Assembly: GCF_001750685.1 (NCBI RefSeq)
Contig: NZ_CP017269.1
Coordinates: forward strand, 5,063,416 to 5,127,415
From: Geosporobacter ferrireducens
GTDB taxonomy: Bacteria; Bacillota; Clostridia; Peptostreptococcales; Thermotaleaceae
Direction: 5' to 3'
Length of the DNA stretch: 64,000 nt
The position numbers and the translations under genes are program-made. This document shows, piece after piece, positions 33,759-43,177 of this stretch. The notes under the pieces were generated by a model. That model was given only the letters and a program-made list of their open reading frames with translations. It was not told where the DNA came from and searched no databases. Position 1 is the first letter of the stretch. Each line of letters starts with the position of its first letter.

Positions 33759-35257
33759 AAATGGCAGCAGTTGTAGAAAATTATCGAGACCGGATGCAGC
33801 GGCTGGCTTTGTTTGATGTGCTCTATAGCCTGCAGAACAAAAAGCAGAAGGATCGAAAGGGCCAGGAGATCGATTATTTTAACCTGGGACTTCTTGCTCT
33901 GCTATTCTTCTTTGAAAATATGCTGCTGCGAAATAAGAAAACGGGGGTCAATGAGCTGGCCGCGTTTTATCAGGAGCTCAATGAAGGGGAAATGGATCTG
34001 CAGGAAGAAGACTACCTGAAGGCGGCAAAGATTGTGATCGAAACCTTCCGCCCGCCAGGAGGCAAACGGAACAGCCGGACGTTTTACAACTGGGAGACCA
34101 GAAAAAGTGACCAGGTGCAGTACTCCATACTCAAAGCCAATACCTATGATGCTGCTACCAATGCCCAATACTATGTATTGGATGAAGACGGGCTGGAGCT
34201 TATTTTTGCCACTAAGGAGTATTTTTCGGAGTTTCAGCTGTCTATGAACCAGCTGCTCCTGCGAAAACAACTGGAGAAAGGGGAGTTCGCCGGTGCCCTG
34301 CGGCAGATTGACGAGATGCGTATCGATGTAGATACCCTATACCAACGGATCGTCAAGATCAAGCATGAGATCCACCGGAATATCATCTCCGATGAGACCT
34401 ATGAACGGTATAAAACCATGGTGGAGGATATCAACCGCCGACTCAATCGAGAGCATGATGAGTTCAATGAGCTTCTGATTTTTGTCCGGGATATGCGGGC
34501 GCGGCTCAGTTATGAGATCACCTCTGCAAAAGATCAAAAATCCTATGAATATATCATGAAGATCGACCGGGAGCTCCAAGAGGTTCACCATGAGCACAGC
34601 AAGCTATTAAACGAGAGCATCGTATTGAAAACATCCGCCCTGCAGGCAGCCAGAGAATCCCTGTATTATGCAGGGATTAACTCCTTCAACTTCAATCAGG
34701 AAATCACATCCAGGGTGATATCTGCTCCTCTTCCCCTGGAAGCCTCCAGAACCCTTGTGAACCCTCTTTTATTTCTGGAGCAAGTCAATACCTGGTCTCC
34801 CCTGACCGTATTCGGACAGCAAAGGATCGAAAACAGAGAACGGGAGCAGGTCTCCCAGGAGTTTGCAGAGCTTTCCGGTGAGGAAAAACAAAAGATAGAG
34901 ATCGGCATACAAAACAGGAATTTTGCCTATATCATGCGATATATACTGGACAACTGTGAGGGGGATCGGTTTGATATCAAGACAGTGGTTGAACGGTGCA
35001 AAAAAGAAAACTCGGAGATGCTTGTCCATCGCTCCTTCTACGACTTCTTTCTTCTTCTCCATCAAAGATCACCCATGGAAGTAGGCATCCAAAGAGAAAA
35101 ATCCAAAGGAACCGTGCTGGAGGGAGTTGTGGAAGAGTTGTATCCCATCTATAAGGAACTGCTGGTGGAGGAAGGGATGGAAGACATACAAGGCTGTGGG
35201 CGATATAGTATACAAAATATGGTGATTACCCTAAGGAGAGAGAACGATGGTCTATGA
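33749..35257 (+). CDS. jetA: Wadjet defence protein JetA (kleisin-like, DUF5716)
   Basis: This 502-residue protein has a JetA/DUF5716-type sequence: RMQRLALFDVLYSLQNKKQK, a winged-helix region, a central helical and coiled-coil stretch (residues about 190-310, RIVKIKHEIHRNIISDETYE) and a C-terminal winged-helix part. JetA is the kleisin subunit that bridges the SMC-like heads. It overlaps jetD by ten bases, with GGGAGG about eight bases before its ATG, so the two are translationally coupled. Codon use is richer in G+C than flanking genes. Confidence 0.88.
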   Translation: MEIKMAAVVENYRDRMQRLALFDVLYSLQNKKQKDRKGQEIDYFNLGLLALLFFFENMLLRNKKTGVNELAAFYQELNEGEMDLQEEDYLKAAKIVIETFRPPGGKRNSRTFYNWETRKSDQVQYSILKANTYDAATNAQYYVLDEDGLELIFATKEYFSEFQLSMNQLLLRKQLEKGEFAGALRQIDEMRIDVDTLYQRIVKIKHEIHRNIISDETYERYKTMVEDINRRLNREHDEFNELLIFVRDMRARLSYEITSAKDQKSYEYIMKIDRELQEVHHEHSKLLNESIVLKTSALQAARESLYYAGINSFNFNQEITSRVISAPLPLEASRTLVNPLLFLEQVNTWSPLTVFGQQRIENREREQVSQEFAELSGEEKQKIEIGIQNRNFAYIMRYILDNCEGDRFDIKTVVERCKKENSEMLVHRSFYDFFLLLHQRSPMEVGIQREKSKGTVLEGVVEELYPIYKELLVEEGMEDIQGCGRYSIQNMVITLRRENDGL

Positions 35258-35984
35258 CAATGAACAGATTATGAAAGCCTTTCAAATCTATGCAAAACTC
35301 AGTATGAACGGGATCGCTGATAAAGAAGACTGTCGGACCTATATGGCCGATGATGAAATACGGGGGCTGGTGGATCAGTTTGCAGAGGCTGTGGGTTGTA
35401 CCGTGTTTACAGCCGGGGACAAGCTGTACTTCCTTCCAAAAGCCCAGAATAACTTTTTTCATGTGACCAATGAAACCATCAAGAAAAACTGGCTGCCTGC
35501 CAGGGCGGACAACGGGGACATCTATCTCCTCTATATTGCGATCATTGTTCTTTTTGGGGAATTCTATGACAGCTATCAGACCATCGAATGTACCAGAGAC
35601 TTTATTTCCATGGACGAATGGCTAGACAGCCTGTCGGAGCGGCTGGCTGTTATTGACAGTATGGATCAGGAGGAGCTCAAAGCCTATGAGGCAGCGTACA
35701 AGTACAACTGGATTTCCATCATCGAAAAGTGGAACGCTGTCAACGACATCAGTGAGAGCTCTAAGACCCAGGATGCCAGAACGGTGAGCAGACTGGCGTT
35801 TCTCAATACGTACAAAAACTTCCTGATCGTTCAGGATTTGATCCGAGAGATCGGGAACCAAGAGATCGAACTGACGGAAAAGGCCAAGATCATCGTCCAG
35901 AAGTACTATATGGAGGAAGAATATAACAGAGGAATACTGAATTTTATCTACAGCTTTGAAAATGAAAAGAAAGGGGATGCATAG
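35247..35984 (+). CDS. jetB: Wadjet defence protein JetB (KITE-like, DUF6063)
   Basis: This 245-residue protein matches the DUF6063/JetB partner: YDNEQIMKAFQIYAKLSMNG, AVGCTVFTAGDKLYFLPKAQ and LLYIAIIVLFGEFYDSYQTI. JetB is the dimeric winged-helix (KITE-type) subunit associated with the SMC and kleisin. It overlaps jetA by eleven bases with AAGGAGAG upstream, and its stop is one base before the chosen jetC start. Confidence 0.88.
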   Translation: MVYDNEQIMKAFQIYAKLSMNGIADKEDCRTYMADDEIRGLVDQFAEAVGCTVFTAGDKLYFLPKAQNNFFHVTNETIKKNWLPARADNGDIYLLYIAIIVLFGEFYDSYQTIECTRDFISMDEWLDSLSERLAVIDSMDQEELKAYEAAYKYNWISIIEKWNAVNDISESSKTQDARTVSRLAFLNTYKNFLIVQDLIREIGNQEIELTEKAKIIVQKYYMEEEYNRGILNFIYSFENEKKGDA

Positions 35985-35985
35985 G

Positions 35986-38900
35986 ATGCCGTCGATCTCT
36001 AAAATACGATTTACCAACATTATCTATGACAAAGGAAGTAAACGTTATAACGATGATATCTTCTATTTTGACGGCTGCAACGGTGCATTTGTGCTGGAAA
36101 ACGGAGGGGGAAAGACCGTATTTGTACAAACGGCTCTGCAGGCCATCATCCCCCACTCGGAGGTAGCGGGAAGAAAGGTGAAGGAAACCTATCAGCTGGA
36201 AGGCAGCTGTGCCCATGTGGCCATCGAATGGATTCTCCATGAGCGGCCCAGAAGATATGCCCTAACAGCCGTCACTTTGTTTATGACACCCAAGGGGGTA
36301 GACTCCCTGCGGTTTGTCCATGAATATGGGGCAGGAGACCCGCACTCTATCGAGAACATTCCCTTCACACGAATCTCAGAGTCCGGGAAAAAACGTCCGT
36401 CAGCCAAAGAGGAGATGAATGAATACTACCAAAGCATGAAAAGCAGGAGCATCAATGCCCAAACCTTTCCGACCATCTCTTCTTTTGAACAATATATCGA
36501 AGAAAAGTTTAAGATCATACCGGCAGAATGGCGGAGTATTGCCGTAATCAACAAAGCAGAAGGGGGCGTGGACAAGTTCTTTGCAGACTGTGTTACTACG
36601 GGGCAGCTGGTAGATAACCTGATCATCCCCTCGATCGAAGAAGTCATGTCCGGATCCGGGGACAAAGATTTTGCCGATACTTTTGAAAAACAGCGAGAGC
36701 ATTTCAAAGAATACAAGCGGCTCAAAAAGCAGATCGAAGAGTGTACCCTGATCGAGGAAAAGATGCAGCGGTATATCTCGGTGTATGAAAAACTCCACGA
36801 TGCGGAGCATGAATATACCCTGCAAAAGCAAGAAGGGAAAGGTCTCTATCATATGGCCTGTGAAGAACGGGATCAGAATGAAGCAGAACTTAGAAAGCTC
36901 CAGGAGCAAGAGCAGCAATGCAATGAAAAAATCCAAATCCGAAAATGGAAGGAAGACTCACTCCACTTGCTCCTACAGGAAGAGGAAACCCAAAGGCTAA
37001 AGCAGATCTACCAAGAAAAACAGCAGGAAATGGATCAGATCCAGAAACGGTATGATGAAAAAGCAGCACTCAGTCAAAATATCAAGCTGTCAGATTTGCG
37101 GGAAAAGATACGGGAGGAAGAAGAGCGGCAGGAACTGATCCAAGAGCTGCTGGCCGGCCTGGATCAAGACACGGATGTGGAGGAACTCCAGGAAAAGCTG
37201 CTGCAAAACGGCCGGAGGTTGAAAGGGTTCTATCTGGGGCAGATCGAGGAATTGGACAAACGGCTGCAGCAGGTTAGGATACAAAAGAGTACCTACGAAA
37301 AGGATCTGAGAGAGTACAAACAGACGATCCAAGAGTTGGAAAACAAGGTATCCAAACTCACCTATGAAACAGGGCAGATACAAGGGGCAATCCACAGCAA
37401 GGAACAGGAGATGGAAGCCCATGAGAAAGAGCTTCTATCCAATCCCAAAACGGAAAAAATCGATATAAAACTGCCGGAGTGGAAGGAGCGGGTCACAGAA
37501 CTGCAAAAGCTCCTCATAGGGTACCAGGAAGAAATAACCTTATTGGAGGAGAGAGAAACAGCGCTGGAGGAACCCTTGCGTAAAAAACGGGAGGAACAGA
37601 ACAAGGTTCTCGCCCAATACAAAGTCATGCAGAACCGGATGGAATCCCTGCAGCAGAAGCAGGAGAATATTCTTCGATCTCTAAGGAAAACATTTCCCCA
37701 GATGTATACCGTAGACAATATCTATCTGAAAGAGACCCTGGTCAAAGGACAGCTGAGCAGAGAAATGGAAAAACTGCGGGCAGAAAAAGAAGAACTGTTA
37801 CTGCGAGAGCGGATTGCCAAGCGCTTTTCCGATGACTATAGGGACAATCAAATCTTCACTGGAGATGCCAACATACTGAATATAGTGAACCGGCTCAGAA
37901 GTCAGTTCGGCTATCTGAAGACCGGTACGGAATATGTACAGGAGGCGGCGGCAGCCCTTCACACATCGGAAAAGGTATTGAATGAAAAGTACCCCCTATG
38001 GGCAACTTCTATTGTTGTATTAGAAAGCAAATATGAGCAGTTGTTTAATAAGCTTGCAGCAGAATCCCACAAAATCAATCAGCCCGTCTTCCTCCTCTCA
38101 GACCAGGAAGCAGCCGCTCTTGTCAACGGGAAAGAAGAGAAGATAAAAGATACGGTCATACCGGGATTTTGGAATGAGCATATTCATCAAGACACCTTTG
38201 AAGAGTGGAAGAAGAAGGTAGCCATTGAGGGAGAAAAAATCGAAAGAGAGAGAGTCGAAAAAGAGCGGCAACTGAGCCATATACAGACTATCCAAGACCG
38301 GGTATACACATTTCTGGAGGAATATCCGTATGAAGGCTATACAACCTTGGAGGAACAGTGCGCCAACCTCGCCCAGCAGGCAGAAGCTCTGAGGCACTGG
38401 GTGCAGGACTGCGAGAACAAAATCCGGCAGATTCATCAGGATCGAAAGCTGTATGGAGACAAGGAAAAAGAGGTTTCTATGGAGCTGGATATGATCTCTC
38501 ACAAAATATCGGCAGGAAACAAGTATATGTCTTTGAAAACACAAAAACAAAAAGACGAAGAAAAGCTGAAGCAGGTCCAAGCTGCGAGAGAGACCCAGGA
38601 GAGAGTTCTTACCAAGCACAAAAGAGAGATGGACCGTATACAATCAACCCTCCAGGATCTGAACTACGAGGTTCAGGAGCAGGAGAGAAACAAGACCGAG
38701 ATACTGAACCTATCCTTGTACCTGGAAGTCAAAGACTTAGATCCCCACTATACATCCAAAACCAAGGCAGCTCTGGAGGAAGAAAGAAAAAATCTCCGGG
38801 ATGAGCTGCAAAAGAAACAAAAAAACCGCAGCAATATTGAAAGAGATCTGGAAGAATGTCAAAAAAGACGACAGAGATATGAAAAAGAATACAGTCTGGA

Positions 38901-40416
38901 GATCAGAGGAGCGGCCTACCCCATCGATCCAACCATCACAGCTTCTGCATTTAGGATGGAGGAACGGGAGCGGCTGATCGAACAAATCCAGCTGTTAAAA
39001 GAAGAAATGAATGATCGATCCGGCGAGGCTTCGGGAGCCCGAAGCAGATATGACGGACAGGAGGCGGTCTATCAGGAGAAGAAGAGCAGCTTTTATAAAG
39101 CCTATCCAGAGATCTATGCCTTTGATGTGGAGCTTTCAAAGGCACAGGAGGCCCTGGATCTAGAAAGAAAAGAACTGCAAAAAGAACAGCAGCATATCAT
39201 GGAGACCCATGCTAAGCTTTCCAAGGAACAGGGCAAGATGGAGCAAGCCATACGGGAGCTGGAGATCATCAATGGGGAGCATAAATTCATTCACGAATCT
39301 ATAAAAGCCGGGGACATCCAAGGAACAGACTACTACTACAAAAGGCTGGAGACCGTAGAAAGATTGAAAAAAGGGCTGGAGAGTACCTATCAGGCAGTAG
39401 TGGAGCAGCAGGGAAAAGTGAGTCGTGAGAAGGAAGTATTTGCAGCCTTTTGTACCCAGGAGATCCATGATATACGACTGCGGCAGATGACCATATCCAG
39501 CATCTTGACCAAGACAGACTATCAGGAGCTCCTCCAAAGCCGGAATAATATCGCCAACCGGATCGTGCGAACCAAAAAGATCGCGATGGATGATATCAAG
39601 CAGCATGATGATGAGATGAATCAGTTCATCAACCACCTGTATGTGCATCTGGACTATATCGGTCAGGAGATCCGGATGATCCCCCACAAAACCAGGATCC
39701 GAACAGAAGAGGGCAGCAAGGAGATCTACCAGTTCACAGTACCGGAGTGGATCGAATCCGAGGCCAAGGAGCAGCTGCGAAAGCATATCGAATGGATGCT
39801 GGAGCAGTTGGAAAAAGATCCGAAATTCCGAGATGAGGACGGGGGAGAACAGTACACGGAGATCAAAAAGTTCACAGAAAAATCCCTGCAGACAAAGCAG
39901 CTCATGCAGATGATCATGAAAGGCAATATGGTCAAAATCAAATGCCGAAAAGTAACCAATGACAACAAGGTCAGTAGCGGCTTTTCCTCCTGGGAAGAAT
40001 CCAACCAATGGTCAGGGGGCGAGAAATGGAGCAAAAACATGACTCTCTTCTTAGGTCTCATGAACTATATGGCAGAAAAAAGACAGCACATCAACCTGGG
40101 AGTAGGACGGACCCGTACAGTGATTATGGATAACCCCTTCGGACACGCATCCAGCGACCATGTTTTAAACCCAGTATTTTATATCGCAGAACAGTTGGGC
40201 TTTCAGATGATCGCTCTAACTGCCCATGCAGAAGGATCCTTTATCAGAGAATATTTTCCGGTGGTCTACAGCTGCCGTCTGAGGGAGGCTGCCAATGGGC
40301 AGACCAGTATTATGACCTATGAGAAGGAAATCAAGCATGTGTATTTTAAGGACCATGATCCAATTGTTTTGGATCGATTGGGGAGAAGGGAGCAGCTTAC
40401 GCTTTTTGACCTTTGA
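35986..40416 (+). CDS. jetC: Wadjet defence protein JetC (SMC-like ATPase)
   Basis: This 1476-residue motor subunit extrudes DNA loops on plasmids in Wadjet systems. The N-terminal ATPase half has IRFTNIIYDKGSKRY and Walker A ENGGGKT (about residues 39-44). Two long coiled-coil arms (about 260-620 and 780-1230) flank a hinge. The C-terminal half has the ABC signature QWSGGEKWSKNM (about 1341-1352) and Walker B TVIMDNPFG (about 1378-1386). The start at 35986 has AAGGGG ten bases upstream; an earlier in-frame ATG at 35956 lies inside jetB. Antisense ORFs across it are shadows of the coiled coil. Confidence 0.92.
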   Translation: MPSISKIRFTNIIYDKGSKRYNDDIFYFDGCNGAFVLENGGGKTVFVQTALQAIIPHSEVAGRKVKETYQLEGSCAHVAIEWILHERPRRYALTAVTLFMTPKGVDSLRFVHEYGAGDPHSIENIPFTRISESGKKRPSAKEEMNEYYQSMKSRSINAQTFPTISSFEQYIEEKFKIIPAEWRSIAVINKAEGGVDKFFADCVTTGQLVDNLIIPSIEEVMSGSGDKDFADTFEKQREHFKEYKRLKKQIEECTLIEEKMQRYISVYEKLHDAEHEYTLQKQEGKGLYHMACEERDQNEAELRKLQEQEQQCNEKIQIRKWKEDSLHLLLQEEETQRLKQIYQEKQQEMDQIQKRYDEKAALSQNIKLSDLREKIREEEERQELIQELLAGLDQDTDVEELQEKLLQNGRRLKGFYLGQIEELDKRLQQVRIQKSTYEKDLREYKQTIQELENKVSKLTYETGQIQGAIHSKEQEMEAHEKELLSNPKTEKIDIKLPEWKERVTELQKLLIGYQEEITLLEERETALEEPLRKKREEQNKVLAQYKVMQNRMESLQQKQENILRSLRKTFPQMYTVDNIYLKETLVKGQLSREMEKLRAEKEELLLRERIAKRFSDDYRDNQIFTGDANILNIVNRLRSQFGYLKTGTEYVQEAAAALHTSEKVLNEKYPLWATSIVVLESKYEQLFNKLAAESHKINQPVFLLSDQEAAALVNGKEEKIKDTVIPGFWNEHIHQDTFEEWKKKVAIEGEKIERERVEKERQLSHIQTIQDRVYTFLEEYPYEGYTTLEEQCANLAQQAEALRHWVQDCENKIRQIHQDRKLYGDKEKEVSMELDMISHKISAGNKYMSLKTQKQKDEEKLKQVQAARETQERVLTKHKREMDRIQSTLQDLNYEVQEQERNKTEILNLSLYLEVKDLDPHYTSKTKAALEEERKNLRDELQKKQKNRSNIERDLEECQKRRQRYEKEYSLEIRGAAYPIDPTITASAFRMEERERLIEQIQLLKEEMNDRSGEASGARSRYDGQEAVYQEKKSSFYKAYPEIYAFDVELSKAQEALDLERKELQKEQQHIMETHAKLSKEQGKMEQAIRELEIINGEHKFIHESIKAGDIQGTDYYYKRLETVERLKKGLESTYQAVVEQQGKVSREKEVFAAFCTQEIHDIRLRQMTISSILTKTDYQELLQSRNNIANRIVRTKKIAMDDIKQHDDEMNQFINHLYVHLDYIGQEIRMIPHKTRIRTEEGSKEIYQFTVPEWIESEAKEQLRKHIEWMLEQLEKDPKFRDEDGGEQYTEIKKFTEKSLQTKQLMQMIMKGNMVKIKCRKVTNDNKVSSGFSSWEESNQWSGGEKWSKNMTLFLGLMNYMAEKRQHINLGVGRTRTVIMDNPFGHASSDHVLNPVFYIAEQLGFQMIALTAHAEGSFIREYFPVVYSCRLREAANGQTSIMTYEKEIKHVYFKDHDPIVLDRLGRREQLTLFDL

Positions 40417-40729
40417 AGGGAGGCGAATGTAGGAGAATAGGAGTGGACATGTTTCTGCATACGGCAATGAACAAACTGAAAGTGAATGATGTCTGTGAAT
40501 GTATTGCAGGCAAGTGCGTGAGTATACTGCCGAAGCTTGCAGAAAGTATTCGGCAGCAATCCCAATGCCAGCAACTCGGACAGCAATCATTCAGAAAGTA
40601 GCTCCTATGATAATTACGGAGGTGGTTCAAGCAGCGGCTCCACTATTTACCCAAGGGCACAGGTTTCTTTTGAACTGTCGGTGACAGCGCCCACACCGCC
40701 GGGGCTGTGACCATAACTGTCTTTTGCAT
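40417..40729 (+). other. Post-jet spacer with a coding-like fragment
   Basis: No intact gene is present. From about 40525 one frame reads RSLQKVFGSNPNASNSDSNH, SESSSYDNYGGGSSSGSTIY and PRAQVSFELSVTAPTPPGL then stop. This is a Ser/Gly-rich linker plus strand as in secreted or S-layer proteins, probably a scrap of one. A 62-residue ORF at 40413 overlaps it and is not convincing. Confidence 0.3.
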
Positions 40730-41515
40730 TTATTTTTTTATTCGCATCAAACTTCCGCCCATTTTCACCACTAATTTGCGCGGTGAAACACGTATGGAAC
40801 TAACCAGCAGTTTGTTGTGAAACCCTGCGACCACAACTGGCTTGCCGCGAATGAGCGCCTGATATCCGATCGCTGCTACCCGATCGGCCTTCATTGTTAA
40901 GCCACTAAACATTCTGATGTGCTCAATGCCCGCTCTTTGGGCGAAGTTCGTTTTTGTTGCACCGGGACACAGTGTGGTAACTGTGACGCCGGTGCCTTTT
41001 AGTTCTTCCGCAATGGCCTCTGAAAAATGCAGGACAAAAGCTTTAGAGGCACAGTATATCGCATTGAGCGGGCAAGGGCTGAATGATCCTGTAGAGCCTA
41101 TATTCAGAATTCTTCCGCTTTTACGCGCGCACATATCCTTAACAAAAAGTCCTGTCAGGACCACCATTGCATTCATATTTACAGACATAAGACGCATGTA
41201 ATCGGCCAACACTACTTCGTGAAAATTTCCATATACCTGTATTCCTGCATTGTTGACTAGAATGTCGACAGTGATCGCATTTTCTTTAGAATAAGTATAG
41301 ATTTCCTGTGGGCTTGATGGCTGTGACAAATCCATCGGTAAACAGTGGATTTTTATGTTCGGATATTGCTGTTGTAGCCCATTTGCTGCCGTATGCAGCC
41401 TGGCCTTGTTTTGGGAAATCATGATTAAGTTATATCCATTTCGGGCAAATAGCTTTGAAAGCTCAAATCCGATTCCGCTGGAGGCACCTGTGATCAGTGC
41501 TGTTTGTGTTCTCAT
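40730..41515 (-). CDS. Short-chain dehydrogenase/reductase
   Basis: This 261-residue NAD(P)-binding oxidoreductase has the TGASSGIG nucleotide motif at residues 9-16, LVNNAG, and the catalytic Ser-Tyr-Lys set in NIGSTGSFS and YCASKAF. The C-terminal region (LVVKMGGSLMRIKK) suits a DltE/YqjQ-type member that may associate with the membrane. The substrate is unknown. AAGGAG lies upstream. It is divergent from an MmyB-type regulator, a frequent arrangement in which the regulator controls the dehydrogenase. Confidence 0.88.
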   Translation of the reverse strand: MRTQTALITGASSGIGFELSKLFARNGYNLIMISQNKARLHTAANGLQQQYPNIKIHCLPMDLSQPSSPQEIYTYSKENAITVDILVNNAGIQVYGNFHEVVLADYMRLMSVNMNAMVVLTGLFVKDMCARKSGRILNIGSTGSFSPCPLNAIYCASKAFVLHFSEAIAEELKGTGVTVTTLCPGATKTNFAQRAGIEHIRMFSGLTMKADRVAAIGYQALIRGKPVVVAGFHNKLLVSSIRVSPRKLVVKMGGSLMRIKK

Positions 41516-41612
41516 TGGCAGTACCGCTCCTTCCTGTTTATTGTATAATCTGTGTGAGTATGCTATTATTGTAACATCATATATATCCTATGAATAGAAT
41601 GGAGTTTATCCT

Positions 41613-42479
41613 ATGACAAAAACTCATACTATACAAGAAAAAACAGCAGATGAAATTCGCCGTCAGGAACTGTCTGACTTTTTGAAAAGCCGTAGAGCAC
41701 GTCTGCAGCCGGAAGAATGTGGGCTTCCTCTCACAAAAAAACGGCGTGTTCCCGGACTAAGACGCGAGGAGGTTGCCCAGTTGGCTGGGGTGAGCGTTTC
41801 CTGGTATACATGGCTTGAGCAGGGACGCCCCATCAGCGTATCTGAACAGGTCATAGAAAGTCTTGCTCGTGTATTTCGGTTGGATTGGGCTGAGCGGAGA
41901 CATTTTTTCTTACTGACAAAGGAGCATCTGCCACACAAAAAAGGCAGCGTCTTGCCTGTATGTGAATTGCCACCGGAGCTACAGCAGGTACTGGACGCCT
42001 TTGAAAGGTGTCCCGCCTATATCCTTGATTCTTGCTGGAATATCGTGGGCTGGAATAAAAGTGCTTCTTCCGTATTTGCTGAGTATGTAGATTCCTCTCA
42101 GTCCTACAACAACTTGATTTGGATTTTGTTTACTTCCCCAGCTCAAAAGAAAATGCTTGTTGATTGGGATAACGAGGCCAAACGATGCCTTGCCGCATTT
42201 CGCGCAAGCACACAACAATATATCACAATGCCGGAACTGAGGAATTTGATTGATGATCTGAAACATGCTAGCCCGCATTTTAACGTCTGGTGGAAGGAAT
42301 ATGATATCATGATTCCACACGCCAAACGCAAGCTGATCATTCACCCTGACGCGGGCAAACTGGCTTTTTATACGACGACATTATCCTTCCCTGATTATCC
42401 TCAGTTAAACATGATGGTCTATATTCCGCTTGAAGAAGAAGATACGGAGACCAAACTACGTAAACTGATTCAGTTTTAG
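41613..42479 (+). CDS. XRE regulator with MmyB-like ligand-binding domain
   Basis: This 288-residue protein opens with an HTH typical of the MmyB group (LSDFLKSRRARLQPEECGLP, RVPGLRREEVAQLAGVSVSW, YTWLEQGRPISVSEQVI). It is followed by a PAS-like ligand domain (AYILDSCWNIVGWNKSASSV, WWKEYDI, GKLAFYTTTLSFPDYPQLNM) that binds fatty-acid-like ligands in characterised relatives. It probably regulates the divergent dehydrogenase. GGAG precedes the ATG. Two further plus-strand genes follow closely. Confidence 0.9.
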   Translation: MTKTHTIQEKTADEIRRQELSDFLKSRRARLQPEECGLPLTKKRRVPGLRREEVAQLAGVSVSWYTWLEQGRPISVSEQVIESLARVFRLDWAERRHFFLLTKEHLPHKKGSVLPVCELPPELQQVLDAFERCPAYILDSCWNIVGWNKSASSVFAEYVDSSQSYNNLIWILFTSPAQKKMLVDWDNEAKRCLAAFRASTQQYITMPELRNLIDDLKHASPHFNVWWKEYDIMIPHAKRKLIIHPDAGKLAFYTTTLSFPDYPQLNMMVYIPLEEEDTETKLRKLIQF

Positions 42480-42527
42480 CTGAAAAAATTTGATTCAAGA
42501 CTTTTTAAGGAAGGAAACCGCAAGAAT

Positions 42528-43112
42528 ATGACGAATTTTGATCAATTATTTCATGTACTAAAAAGCTACTGCGATATTCCAAATGAGGAATTAGACAGAA
42601 TAAAAGGCCTCTTTTATTCATGTAAATTGAAAAAAGGAGAATTATTTGTCAGAAGCGGTAATATGACTCATACCATTGGTTTTATATTATCCGGTCTGCT
42701 TCGCTACTTTTATATTGACCGGAATGGAGCGGAGAGTACTAAGGCTTTTGCCGCAGAGAATGATTTTGCCGTATCTTATGGAAGTATGCTACTTAATCAG
42801 CCTTCTGCCTTTTCGATTGAAGCATTGGAAGATACCACTCTGCTGTACATTCATTATTCGGAATGGAAGAAGCTTTTGGACAGTACGTCTTGCTGGAATG
42901 TTGTTGCACGCAAGGTGATGGAAAAGATCTATGTGATAAAGCAGATCCGCGAAAGTCAGTTGCTTTTAGAGGACGCCCAAAGTCGATACCTTCATTTCAT
43001 AGATCAGTATCCGGGGTTGTATAATAGATTAAAACAGCATCATATTGCCTCTTATTTAGGTATTTTGCCAGTTTCCCTAAGTCGAATCCGTAAAAAAATA
43101 CGAGAATCTTAA
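42528..43112 (+). CDS. Crp/Fnr family transcriptional regulator
   Basis: This 194-residue protein has an N-terminal cNMP-binding-like beta-roll (FYSCKLKKGELFVRSGNMTH, GFILSGLLRYFYIDRNGAES) and a C-terminal HTH (HHIASYLGILPVSLSRIRKK). The lack of a conserved cyclic-nucleotide phosphate-binding Arg-Ser pair suggests a different signal. AAGGAAA precedes the ATG. It lies 48 bases after the MmyB-type gene and 65 before the broken dehydrogenase, so the three may form one unit, with the Crp-like protein regulating the dehydrogenase. Confidence 0.85.
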   Translation: MTNFDQLFHVLKSYCDIPNEELDRIKGLFYSCKLKKGELFVRSGNMTHTIGFILSGLLRYFYIDRNGAESTKAFAAENDFAVSYGSMLLNQPSAFSIEALEDTTLLYIHYSEWKKLLDSTSCWNVVARKVMEKIYVIKQIRESQLLLEDAQSRYLHFIDQYPGLYNRLKQHHIASYLGILPVSLSRIRKKIRES

Positions 43113-43177
43113 CCTATGTTAATGATATTCAAGGCTTCCGGCAGTATGCTTTTGATATACTGTTAGGAGGGATTATA

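Noticed and set aside
36400..40061. Long minus-strand ORFs (up to 282 residues) inside jetC
   Set aside because: They mirror the codon-biased coiled-coil sequence of jetC, are Phe/Leu-rich nonsense and have no ribosome binding sites.
40413..40601. A 62-residue ORF just after jetC
   Set aside because: It overlaps the jetC stop, lacks a family and competes with a better coding-like frame. It is described only as part of the spacer.
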